Positions 8,550 through 17,053 of a DNA stretch of 64,000 nucleotides are shown here, piece after piece. This stretch comes from Alphaproteobacteria bacterium (GTDB lineage: Bacteria; Pseudomonadota; Alphaproteobacteria; Oceanibaculales; Oceanibaculaceae), in the NCBI GenBank assembly GCA_018823745.1, contig JAHJHR010000003.1, positions 397,183 through 461,182 of the forward strand, written 5' to 3'. A program made the translations under genes and the position numbers. Within the stretch, counting starts at the first letter, position 1; every line of letters begins with the position of its first letter. Below the pieces are notes generated by a model. That model worked only from the letters and a program-made list of their open reading frames with translations. It ran no database searches and was not told where the DNA came from.

Positions 8550-10250
8550 ATGCGCGTGCCAGCACTCCTTTCCATCTTCCTTGTCACCCTTGGCTTCGCC
8601 GCCGTGCTGGCGCTGCCCTTCCGGATTCCGTCCGACCATCCGCTGAATCTCCTGTCCTTCTCGGTCGAGGCTGTCGGCCTTCTCGCTTTGCTCACCGTGG
8701 TGCCGCTGCTGCGCGACCGGCGGCCGGTTGCCGCCCGGCATTGCGCTGCCCTGCTGGCCGGGCTGATCATCTTCGTGGCGCTGGGCGATCTGATGACGCG
8801 GCTGGCACTGGCCCGGCCACTCAACCTCTATCTCGATGTGAACCTGCTGCCATCGGTCATCAGCCTGGCGCTGGGTGGGCTGGGGCCGCTGCTCGGCGTT
8901 CTGGCGGTGGCCGCCCTGCTGTTGCTGCCTGTATTGGCCTATGGGCTGGCGCTGGCCGCCGGGGCCTCCGCACAGCGCCTGGGCCGCCAGCCGGGCGGGC
9001 GGGCGGGGGCGATGATGGCGCTGGCGCTGGTCGCCGGGCTGCATCTGGCCCAGGAACGCCAGCCCTATCTGTTCCACCGCTTCTGGCCGTCCTCGACCGA
9101 TATCGCCACGGCCACCACGGCCCAATGGACGCAATACCGCGCCGTGAAGGCCAGCGAGCCGCTGTTCCGCGCCGCCGGCCGGCAGGACGCATTGGCCGGC
9201 ATCGCGCCCGAGGATCTGCTCTCGGCGCTGAAAGACACGGATGTGCTGGTCGCCTTCATCGAATCCTATGGCGAGAGCACGCTGACCCCGCCCTATCGCC
9301 CGGTCATTGCGCAGCGTCTCGCCAGTTTCGAAGACAGCGTCAGCCAGGCCGGGCTGAAGGCGGTGTCGGGCTGGTTCGTCTCCGCCACCTCGGGCGGGCA
9401 GTCCTGGCTGGCGCATTCCAGCCTGCTCTCCGGCCTGACCATCGACAGCCAACATCTCTATGACATGCTGGTCGGCAGTGAGCGCCGCACGCTGGCGCAT
9501 TACTTTGCCCAGGCGGGTCATCGCACCATCGATGTCCAGCCGGCCATCGTGAAGCCCTGGCCGGCCGGCGATTTCTTCGGCTTCGACACCATCTACCAGG
9601 CCGGTGATCTGGGCTATCGCGGCCCCGCCTTCGGCTGGGTGACGATGCCCGACCAGTACACCCTGTCGCATATCGAGCAGACCGAGCGCGGTACCCCCGA
9701 CCGGGCACCGCTTTTCGCGCAATTCGCGCTGATCAGCAGCCACGCGCCCTTTACCCCTCTGGCGCCGCTGGTGGACTGGGATGCCATCGACGAGGGCACT
9801 GTCTTTCACGGGGTCGAGCCGGTCGGCCTGCCCTCGGAGGATGTGTGGCGCGACATCAACCTGTTGCGCGACCATTACATCCGCTCCATCGACTACACGC
9901 TGGCAACGCTGCAGGGCTATGCCGCCCGCCATGTCGCCGCTAGGGCGGGCCGCGAGACGCTGCTGATCCTGGTCGGCGACCATCAGCCGCTGCCGCTGCT
10001 GGCCGGCGACACCGCCTCGCTTGCCGTGCCGGTGCATGTGATCAGCGGCGACCCGGCGCTTCTGAAACCTTTCCGGGAAATCGGCTTCACCGCCGGCATG
10101 ATGCCGAATCCAGCCTCGCCACACCTGCCCATGGCAGCGTTCCGCGACTTTTTCGTCACCGCCTTCAGCGGCGGGACCGGCCCGGTTCTGGCCCGGCAGG
10201 AGCGGAAGACTCCGGGTGATATGCTGGACGGCAGGACGCGATCCAACTAG
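8550..10250 (+). CDS. Sulfatase-fold membrane phosphotransferase/hydrolase (LTA-synthase-like)
   Basis: Integral membrane protein of 566 aa. About four or five hydrophobic segments lie in residues 1-170, followed by a long alkaline-phosphatase-superfamily domain. In that domain the nucleophile region is TSGGQSWLAHSSLLSGL (usual metal-bound Ser/Thr), the metal site is DVLVAFIESYGES, and the late motif LLILVGDHQP is typical of phosphoglycerol or phosphoethanolamine transferases. The ATG at 8550 gives a normal signal-anchor start (MRVPALLSIFLVTLGFAAV). Starts further upstream in frame would overlap galE and encode Arg-rich, unconserved sequence. It probably decorates an envelope glycan or lipid; the transferred group is unknown. 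It starts 35 bp after galE, probably in the same transcript. Confidence 0.72.
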   Translation: MRVPALLSIFLVTLGFAAVLALPFRIPSDHPLNLLSFSVEAVGLLALLTVVPLLRDRRPVAARHCAALLAGLIIFVALGDLMTRLALARPLNLYLDVNLLPSVISLALGGLGPLLGVLAVAALLLLPVLAYGLALAAGASAQRLGRQPGGRAGAMMALALVAGLHLAQERQPYLFHRFWPSSTDIATATTAQWTQYRAVKASEPLFRAAGRQDALAGIAPEDLLSALKDTDVLVAFIESYGESTLTPPYRPVIAQRLASFEDSVSQAGLKAVSGWFVSATSGGQSWLAHSSLLSGLTIDSQHLYDMLVGSERRTLAHYFAQAGHRTIDVQPAIVKPWPAGDFFGFDTIYQAGDLGYRGPAFGWVTMPDQYTLSHIEQTERGTPDRAPLFAQFALISSHAPFTPLAPLVDWDAIDEGTVFHGVEPVGLPSEDVWRDINLLRDHYIRSIDYTLATLQGYAARHVAARAGRETLLILVGDHQPLPLLAGDTASLAVPVHVISGDPALLKPFREIGFTAGMMPNPASPHLPMAAFRDFFVTAFSGGTGPVLARQERKTPGDMLDGRTRSN

Positions 10251-10296
10251 AAATGGTGCAAGACTTCCCTGAAACGGCAACCCGATACCAGCCATC

Positions 10297-11442
10297 GTGC
10301 CAGCCGTAACCGCCGCCACCACCACCCTGCCGCCGACCATCCGTCCGGCGACGCCGGGCGATATTGAGGCGCTGCTGGCGCTGGAAAACCGCACCTTCCA
10401 GACCGACCGGCTGACCCGGCGCAATTTCCAGCATCTGCTGACGCGGGCGCATGCCGCCTGTCTCATCGCCGAGCGCGGGGATGAACTGCTGGGCTATGTA
10501 CTGGTGTTGTTCCGGCGTGGCACCTCGCTCGCCCGGCTGTATTCGCTGGCGGTCGCCGAGACGGCGCGGGGGCTGGGCATCGGCCGGCTTCTGCTCGAAG
10601 CGGCGGAAGCGGCGGCGCTGGAAAACGAGGTCTGGCTGATGCGCCTGGAAGTCCGCCCCGACAACGCGCCGGCGATTAAGCTGTACGAGGCAGCCGGTTA
10701 TCATCGCTTCGGGCGCTATCTCGATTATTACGAGGATCATGCGGAGGCGCTGCGCTATGAGAAGCGGCTGCGTCCGCATGTGACGCCGCCCGAACCGAAA
10801 GTGTCCTATTACAGCCAGACAACGGATTTCACCTGCGGTCCGGCGGCGCTGATGATGGCGATGAAGGCGCTGGACCCCAGCCTGCCGATGGGCCCCCGGC
10901 TGGAATTGCAGCTCTGGCGCGAGGCGACGACGATCTTCATGACCTCCGGCCCCGGCGGCTGCGGGCCCTATGGCCTGGCGCTGGCCGCGCATCGACGCGG
11001 CTTCCTAGTCGATCTCTATGTGAACAACGAGGCGCCCTTCTTCGTGCATACTGTACGCAACGAGGAAAAGAAGCGCGTGGTGGAGCGTGTCTCGCAGGAT
11101 TTCCGCGAGCAACTGGCGGAAAGCGACATCCAGCTGCATCGCCGCGCCCTCACTCTGGACGAGATGACCGGGCTGATCGACCAGGGGGCGATGCCGCTGG
11201 TGCTGATCAGTCTGTTCCGGATGTACCGGGAAAATGTGCCGCACTGGGTTGTCGTACACGCGCATGACAGCCGCTTTGTCTATGCGCATGATCCGCTGGT
11301 CGATCCCGACCATCTGGACATGATCTCCGACAAGGCCAATATGCCCATCCCGAAAAGTGAATTCGACCGCATGGCGCGGTTCGGCCGGAACGAACTGCGC
11401 GCTGCCCTCGTTATTCGCCAGCGGGAGAACACAGCCATATGA
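10297..11442 (+). CDS. GNAT acetyltransferase fused to papain-like (C39-type) peptidase
   Basis: Fusion protein of 381 aa. Residues about 13-158 are a GNAT domain with the acetyl-CoA loop RGLGIG at 91-96 and a RimI-like end (NAPAIKLYEAAGYHRFGR). Residues about 165-375 are a papain-fold peptidase of the DUF3335/C39-like group. The probable catalytic Cys180 is in DFTCGPAALMMAM, with a His in PHWVVVHAHDSR and an Asp in YAHDPLVD. Start is a GTG with no strong ribosome site. Its stop overlaps the ATG of the next gene by 4 nt. Iyer, Aravind and colleagues (2009) described this fusion next to RLAN-ATP-grasp proteins and predicted that the set makes or trims a peptide tag. The actual product is not known to me. 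Confidence 0.85.
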   Translation: MPAVTAATTTLPPTIRPATPGDIEALLALENRTFQTDRLTRRNFQHLLTRAHAACLIAERGDELLGYVLVLFRRGTSLARLYSLAVAETARGLGIGRLLLEAAEAAALENEVWLMRLEVRPDNAPAIKLYEAAGYHRFGRYLDYYEDHAEALRYEKRLRPHVTPPEPKVSYYSQTTDFTCGPAALMMAMKALDPSLPMGPRLELQLWREATTIFMTSGPGGCGPYGLALAAHRRGFLVDLYVNNEAPFFVHTVRNEEKKRVVERVSQDFREQLAESDIQLHRRALTLDEMTGLIDQGAMPLVLISLFRMYRENVPHWVVVHAHDSRFVYAHDPLVDPDHLDMISDKANMPIPKSEFDRMARFGRNELRAALVIRQRENTAI

Positions 11443-12899
11443 CCGATTGGGTCGTCGTCGTCGACAAGCGCAGTGACTTTACCGGGATCGAGGATGACCG
11501 CTCGATCCTGCGGACGCGCGAATATATCGCCAAGCCGGGCATGCTGAAACCGCAGGCGCCGAAGATCATCAACCTGTCGCGCAGCTATGCCTATCTGTCG
11601 GAGGGGTATTACACCTCGCTGCTGGCTGAGGCGCGCAATCACCGCGTCATGCCGACGGTCGATACCATCCTGCAGCTGCGCCAGCGCAGCCTGTATTCCG
11701 GCGAGATCGCCGATCTGGAGGATGAGCTGAACCGCCGGGTGAAGCGGCTGGTCAATCCGCCGACCGACTCCTTTCGGCTGCTGATCGCCTTTGGCTATCC
11801 CTATGACGGGCGTTTCCAGGCCTTTGCCCGGCATGTCTTCGACACCTTCCGGGCGCCGCTGCTGGAATTGCGCGTGCGGCATGGCGAATGGCTGAAGATC
11901 ACCAGCATCCGCGTCGTCGCCATCGACGAATTGGACGAGGACCAGCATGTCCTGTTCAACTGGGCGCTGGACCAGTATACCCGCGCCGGCTGGCGCAAGC
12001 AGAAGCCCCGTATACCGGCCAAATACACCATGGCCGTGCTGTATAACCCGAAGGAGGAAATGCCCCCTTCCGACCCGGCCTCGCTGAAGAAGCTGATCCG
12101 CGTCGCCGAGGGCATGGGCGTGGATGTCGAGCTGATCGAGAAGAAGGATTATCTGCGCCTCGCCGAATACGACGCGCTGTTCATCCGCGAGACCACGACC
12201 ATTGAGAACCATACCTATCGCTTCGCCAAGCGTGCCGAGGTTGAGGGCATGCCGGTGATCGATGATCCCACCTCCATCCTGCGCTGCACCAACAAGGTCT
12301 ATCTGGCTGAATTGCTGAAGGCCAACAAGGTGCCGACGCCGAAGACCATCGTCGTCAACGCGCTGAAATCGCTGGAGGAGCTGGAAGGCGAACTGACCTA
12401 TCCGATGGTGCTGAAGATCCCCGACGGATCGTTCAGCCGCGGCGTGCACAAGGCCGGCGACCGGACCGAGCTGAAAAAGATCAGCCGGGAATTGCTGGAA
12501 GAATCCGACCTGATCCTGGCGCAGGAATTCATGCCGACCGATTATGACTGGCGCGTCGGCGTGCTGGATGGCGAACCGCTTTTCGTCTGCCAGTATCTGA
12601 TGGCAAAGAAGCACTGGCAGATCGTGAAGCATAATGCCGACGGCCCGGCGACCCATGGCGGCTTCAAGAGCTTCACCATCGAGCAGGCGCCGAAGGAAGT
12701 GATCGACACCGCCGTCCGGGCTGCCCGCTTGATCGGCAACGGCCTCTATGGCGTCGACCTGAAGCAGAACGAGCGCGGCGTCTTCGTCATCGAGATCAAC
12801 GACAACCCCAATCTCGACACCGGCGTCGAGGATTCCGCCCTGAAGGACGAATTGTGGAAGCGCCTGGTCGGCTGGTTCCTGAAACGGCTGGAGGCGTAG
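11439..12899 (+). CDS. RimK-like ATP-grasp ligase with N-terminal RLAN domain
   Basis: Protein of 486 aa. Residues about 1-200 form the RLAN domain (RimK-Like ATP-grasp N-terminal; opening MTDWVVVVDKRSDF, with an INLSRSYAYLSEGYYTSLLAEARNH segment). Residues about 205-480 form an ATP-grasp ligase: PMVLKIPDGSFSRGVHK is the nucleotide-binding lysine and loop, DLILAQEFMPTDYDWRVGVL is the central region, and GVFVIEINDNPNLDTG holds the metal-binding E and N. RimK relatives add amino acids (often glutamate) to carboxyl groups. No target tail or precursor is evident nearby. It is translationally coupled to the GNAT-peptidase gene. Known from the domain family: probable amino-acid ligase. Inferred: the pair forms one pathway. 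Confidence 0.85.
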   Translation: MTDWVVVVDKRSDFTGIEDDRSILRTREYIAKPGMLKPQAPKIINLSRSYAYLSEGYYTSLLAEARNHRVMPTVDTILQLRQRSLYSGEIADLEDELNRRVKRLVNPPTDSFRLLIAFGYPYDGRFQAFARHVFDTFRAPLLELRVRHGEWLKITSIRVVAIDELDEDQHVLFNWALDQYTRAGWRKQKPRIPAKYTMAVLYNPKEEMPPSDPASLKKLIRVAEGMGVDVELIEKKDYLRLAEYDALFIRETTTIENHTYRFAKRAEVEGMPVIDDPTSILRCTNKVYLAELLKANKVPTPKTIVVNALKSLEELEGELTYPMVLKIPDGSFSRGVHKAGDRTELKKISRELLEESDLILAQEFMPTDYDWRVGVLDGEPLFVCQYLMAKKHWQIVKHNADGPATHGGFKSFTIEQAPKEVIDTAVRAARLIGNGLYGVDLKQNERGVFVIEINDNPNLDTGVEDSALKDELWKRLVGWFLKRLEA

Positions 12900-12983
12900 G
12901 ACCGTCCTGTCTCCCACCGTTGATTGCAGCGGCCGACAGGCGCATATAAACGGGCTGTTCCCTTACAGCGCCCGAGTGCCTTC

Positions 12984-13961
12984 ATGATCCCCACATCTGC
13001 CGACGATATCGCCCATGCCCGCCGCGTCATCGACATTGAGGCCGATGCGCTGAAAACCATGTCGGCGCAACTTGACGGGAAGCTGGGCGAGACCCTGGCC
13101 AGCGCGGCGCAGGCACTGGCCGCGCTCAAGGGCCGGGTGATCATCACCGGCATGGGCAAATCGGGCCATATCGCACGCAAGCTGGCGGCGACCTTCGCCT
13201 CGACCGGCACCACCGCGCATTACATCCACCCCGGCGAGGCGAGCCATGGCGATCTCGGCATGATCGGGCCGGAAGATGCGGTGATCGCCTTTTCCAAATC
13301 CGGCGACACTTCCGAGCTGGCCGACATCCTGCACTACGCCAAGCGCTTCCGCATTCCGCTGATCGGCGTGACCGAGCGGGAAGGCAGCTCGCTGGCCGAG
13401 GCCGCCGATTTCCCGCTGATCATCCCGGCCTGCCCGGAGGCTTGTCCGATGGGTCTGGCGCCGACCACCTCGACCACGCTGATGCTGGCGCTGGGCGACG
13501 CGCTGGCGGTCACGCTGCTGCAGCGCAAGGGCTTCACGGCCGATGATTTCCGCGTCTTCCATCCCGGCGGCAAGCTGGGCAAGCAGCTGATGAAGGTGAA
13601 GGCGCTGATGCGCCCGATCGAGCGCGTGCCTTTGGTCACGCGCGACCAGCCCATGTCCGAGGTCATGCTGGATATCAGCGAGATGGGCACCGGCTGCGCC
13701 GGCGTTGTCGATGCCGACGGCCGGCTGACCGGTATCATCACGGATGGCGATCTGCGGCGCCACATGGCGCCCACGCTGCTGGCCCAGCCGGCCGGCACGG
13801 TAATGACCGCCAGCCCGCAGACCATCCGCCCCGACGCGCTGGCCGCCGAGGCGCTGGCGATCATGAATGAACGCCGCATCACCGGGTTGTTCGTCGTCGA
13901 TGACAGCAAGCCGCTCGGCTTCGTCCATATCCACGACCTTCTGTTGGCCGGCGTCGGCTAA
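12984..13961 (+). CDS. kdsD: Arabinose-5-phosphate isomerase (KpsF/GutQ family)
   Basis: Cytosolic isomerase of 325 aa converting ribulose 5-phosphate to arabinose 5-phosphate, the first step to Kdo for lipopolysaccharide or capsule. Residues about 30-180 are the SIS sugar-isomerase domain (ITGMGKSGHIARKLAATFAS, then HPGEASHGDLGMI and SKSGDTSELADIL). Two CBS domains follow (about 200-258 and 268-322). FHPGGKLGKQL joins them to the SIS part, a hallmark of KdsD. Start is taken at the ATG at 12984 because the longer frame starts inside a region without a conserved N-terminus. It lies 84 bp after the ATP-grasp gene and is convergent with the S4 protein gene. Confidence 0.93.
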   Translation: MIPTSADDIAHARRVIDIEADALKTMSAQLDGKLGETLASAAQALAALKGRVIITGMGKSGHIARKLAATFASTGTTAHYIHPGEASHGDLGMIGPEDAVIAFSKSGDTSELADILHYAKRFRIPLIGVTEREGSSLAEAADFPLIIPACPEACPMGLAPTTSTTLMLALGDALAVTLLQRKGFTADDFRVFHPGGKLGKQLMKVKALMRPIERVPLVTRDQPMSEVMLDISEMGTGCAGVVDADGRLTGIITDGDLRRHMAPTLLAQPAGTVMTASPQTIRPDALAAEALAIMNERRITGLFVVDDSKPLGFVHIHDLLLAGVG

Positions 13962-13967
13962 GGGCGC

Positions 13968-14357
13968 CTACTCGAACGGATCGATCAGCCGGTCGGTGGC
14001 GCGGCGTTCGGCCTTGGTCGGGCGGCCGGTACCGCGCTCGCGGCTGGCCGGGGACTGGTCCTCGGGCGGCTGTTCGGCCCTGGGCTGCGGCGGGGCAAGA
14101 TCGGCGTAAAGCGTCTGCGCCTCGACCGCCGGGCCGCGCCGCGTGCCCAAAGCCACCACCTCGATCACCCTGACATGCGGGCCTTGCGGAAAGGTCAGCA
14201 CATCGCCGGGGCGCAGCATCTGGTTGGCCTTGGTCACTGCCTTGCCGGCCAGCTTGATGCGACCGGTCTCGCAGAGCTTCCCGGCCAGCGTCCGGCTCTT
14301 GCAGAAGCGCGCGAACCACAGCCATTTATCCAGCCGGATAACGCTCTCCCCTGCCAT
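13968..14357 (-). CDS. S4 RNA-binding protein, Hsp15-like
   Basis: Protein of 129 aa with an S4 domain at residues about 7-70 (IRLDKWLWFARFCKSRTLAG, then GRIKLAGKAVTKANQMLRPGDVL), the pattern of HslR/Hsp15, which binds stalled 50S subunits carrying nascent chains. The C-terminus is charged and proline-rich (RPTKAERRATDRLIDPFE), as in the alphaproteobacterial members. Its ATG overlaps the TAA of the helicase gene by one base (TAATG), so the pair is coupled. In alphaproteobacteria the S4 gene commonly follows this helicase, which supports a joint role in RNA handling. Confidence 0.88.
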   Translation of the reverse strand: MAGESVIRLDKWLWFARFCKSRTLAGKLCETGRIKLAGKAVTKANQMLRPGDVLTFPQGPHVRVIEVVALGTRRGPAVEAQTLYADLAPPQPRAEQPPEDQSPASRERGTGRPTKAERRATDRLIDPFE

Positions 14358-16903
14358 TAACGCCGCCCGCCAGAGCCGAGCGCCTTCAGCACGGCAAAGG
14401 GGCTGTCGAAAGCCTGCGGCCGGGCCGGCTCAACTGGTTTCGGCTTTGCGCTGCGCGGTTTCGGCTGGCGCTTCGGCTTGCGGAACCTCGTGCCGGTCTC
14501 GTCGATGCTGGCGCGGTAGCCCAGCGCGGTCAGGATGCCGACCATCTCCACCGCCCCGCAGCCGGCCAGCGACAGCAGTTCCGGGCTTGCCGCGAAGCTG
14601 CCATCGCCTTCCCGCAGCAGGCCGCGCGCGATGGCGGCGATGCGTTCCACCATGTCGATGCGCAGCACGCGCGGCCCCAGAACGGCATAGCCGATGGCGG
14701 GATAGAAACCGTCCGGCGCCGGCGCCTCATCCGTGGCGAAGGACACCCGGCCAGGGGCCGGCGGATGCGGGATCGGCCGGGCCTTGTGCTGCACCGACCA
14801 GAGCACGGCGCGCAGCGCCACGGCCTTGGGCTTCAGCAAAGCCGGAAAGAACACCGATTCCGTGCCGAAACGGATGCCAAGACGGGTCAGTTTCTTGCGA
14901 TCCGCCGGTTGCAGCGCCGACAGCATCGCGCCGGCAGCGCCTATGGACAGCCCGCCCAGCCCCTCGCCCAGCTGGAAGACCAGACCGCGCGCCGGCCCCG
15001 GCAGATCGGCGTCGAGCGCTTTTGCCAGCGGTCCCAGCGCATCGGCCACGGCAGCAGCCAGCCAGCCGGCCAGCCGCTGCTCGACCCGGTCGCGCAAACC
15101 GGGTGTCAGCAGATCATCGCCGAACGGCTCGACACCCGGACGCAGGATCGATCCACCGGGGCGCAGCCGGCCAACCACCGCCTCGTCACCTGCCTCCTGC
15201 TTCCATGAAATGCCGCCATCGGGCAGCAAGCGGAAGCCGGTATCGGGGGTTTCCTCCAGCCGCCGCACCCGGCCGGGCATCTCGCCGGACAGCGCCCGGC
15301 GGGCGGCGGTGCGCAGCGCCTTTGCCTCCTCGCCGATGGCCTTGTCGTCGGCAATAAAGTTCAACCCGTCCAGCCGGCCAATGGCATGGCCCTCGACCAG
15401 CACCTCGCCATCGCGGCGGACAATGGCGATCAGCTCGTCCTGATCCTTCAGCCGCTTCACCAGAACCGCGCTGCGGCGGTCGACGAAGCGCTGGGTCAGT
15501 CTTTCATGCAGCGCATCCGACAGCCGGTCCTCAATGCCGCGCGCGCGCTCCTGCCAGTGCTGCGGATCATCGATCCAGTCGCCGCGATGGGCGATGTAGT
15601 TCCAGGTGCGGATGTGGGCGATGCGCTCCACCAGCGTCTCGATATCACCATTGGTGCTGTCGAATTGGTCGAGCTGCTTTGCCACCCAATCAGTGCCCAG
15701 CCGGTTCGCCCCCTCGGTCAGTTGCAGATAGATGCGGGTCAGCAGCGCTGTATGGTGGTCGGTCAGCAGCTTGCGGAAATCCGGAATCTGGCAGACTTCC
15801 CACAACAGCCGGACGGTCGGCGCGTTGCGGGCGCGGGCCAGCAATTGCTCGTTGCGCGACAGCACCTCCAGCGCCAGCGTGTCACCGGCATCGCGCTGGC
15901 GCATCAGGAAGGGATAGGGTGCCCGCGCCTCCAGGCTGCGCTGCAGGCTGCCAACGCTGCGGAAATCGAGGCTGCTGGACCGCCAGGTCAGCGCCTTCAG
16001 CGGCTCGAAGGCGTGGTTCTCGATCTGCTCGACCATTTCCTCGTCGATGCCTTCCACCTCGGCTGTCGTGCCGAAGCTGCCATCGCTCATATGCCGGCCA
16101 GCGCGCCCGGCAATCTGCCCCATCTCCGCCGCCGTCAGCCGGCGCGGGCCGCGCCCGTCAAACTTGCCGAGCCGGGCGAAGGCGACATGGTCGAGATCCA
16201 TGTTCAGCCCCATGCCGATGGCGTCGGTGGCGACCAGATAATCGACCTCGCCGGCCTGGTACATGTCGATCTGCGCGTTGCGGGCACGCGGGCTGAGTGC
16301 GCCCAGCACCACCGCCGTGCCGCCGCGCTGCCGGCGCACCAGCTCTGCCAGGGAATAGACATCGGAGGCCGAGAAGGCGACTACGGCGGAGCGGCGCGGC
16401 AGCCGCGTCACCTTCTTGTAGCCGGTATAGCTGAGCGTCGAGAAACGCTGCCGGCTGATGAACTCGGCCTGCGGGATCAGCCGCTTCAGCAGCGGCCGGA
16501 TGGTGTCGGAGCCGAGGAACATGGTCTCGTCCAGCCCGCGCGCATGCAGCAGCCGGTCGGTGAAGACATGGCCGCGTTCACGGTCGGCGCAGAGCTGGAT
16601 CTCGTCCACCGCCAGGAAGGACACCCGGCGGTCCAGCGGCATGGATTCCACCGTGCAGACGAAATACCGGGCGCGGGGCGGCACGATCTTTTCCTCGCCG
16701 GTGATCAGCGCCACCATCCCCGCCCCCTTGATGCGGGCGATGCGGTCGTAATTCTCCCGCGCCAGCAGGCGCAGCGGAAACCCGATCATGCCGCTGGCAT
16801 GGCCCAGCATCCGCTCAATGGCCAGATAGGTCTTGCCGGTATTGGTTGGCCCCAGCACGGCGGTGATACGGCCGGCCGATGAAGGGTGAGTGTGCGCGTC
16901 CAT
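14357..16903 (-). CDS. SUV3-like superfamily 2 RNA helicase
   Basis: Helicase of 848 aa. The Walker A loop GPTNTGKT is at residues 18-25 and the DEIQ box in SFLAVDEIQLCADRERG is at about 103. The second RecA lobe contains VDYLVATDAIGMGLNMDLDHV and QIAGRAGRH (motif VI). This matches the mitochondrial SUV3/bacterial MgpS-like group that unwinds RNA. A long C-terminal part ends in a basic tail (KPKRQPKPRSAKPKP). Start: ATG at 16903, with GAGG nine bases before; a GTG directly upstream is possible. It is divergent from htpG, the two starts lying 150 bp apart, and coupled with the S4 gene. In many relatives fdxA and carD follow; here they do not. Confidence 0.9.
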   Translation of the reverse strand: MDAHTHPSSAGRITAVLGPTNTGKTYLAIERMLGHASGMIGFPLRLLARENYDRIARIKGAGMVALITGEEKIVPPRARYFVCTVESMPLDRRVSFLAVDEIQLCADRERGHVFTDRLLHARGLDETMFLGSDTIRPLLKRLIPQAEFISRQRFSTLSYTGYKKVTRLPRRSAVVAFSASDVYSLAELVRRQRGGTAVVLGALSPRARNAQIDMYQAGEVDYLVATDAIGMGLNMDLDHVAFARLGKFDGRGPRRLTAAEMGQIAGRAGRHMSDGSFGTTAEVEGIDEEMVEQIENHAFEPLKALTWRSSSLDFRSVGSLQRSLEARAPYPFLMRQRDAGDTLALEVLSRNEQLLARARNAPTVRLLWEVCQIPDFRKLLTDHHTALLTRIYLQLTEGANRLGTDWVAKQLDQFDSTNGDIETLVERIAHIRTWNYIAHRGDWIDDPQHWQERARGIEDRLSDALHERLTQRFVDRRSAVLVKRLKDQDELIAIVRRDGEVLVEGHAIGRLDGLNFIADDKAIGEEAKALRTAARRALSGEMPGRVRRLEETPDTGFRLLPDGGISWKQEAGDEAVVGRLRPGGSILRPGVEPFGDDLLTPGLRDRVEQRLAGWLAAAVADALGPLAKALDADLPGPARGLVFQLGEGLGGLSIGAAGAMLSALQPADRKKLTRLGIRFGTESVFFPALLKPKAVALRAVLWSVQHKARPIPHPPAPGRVSFATDEAPAPDGFYPAIGYAVLGPRVLRIDMVERIAAIARGLLREGDGSFAASPELLSLAGCGAVEMVGILTALGYRASIDETGTRFRKPKRQPKPRSAKPKPVEPARPQAFDSPFAVLKALGSGGRR

Positions 16904-17053
16904 CACTTAAGCCTCGGGCGTTCCGGGCGGGGTGGCAAGAGGGCAGGGCTACCATCCCTGTCCCCACATCATATAGGGTCTTGCAGGGCGGGGATAAGTT
17001 CACATATCTCAACCACTCTTTTCCACCCAATGACGAAGAAGAAAATCACGCTC

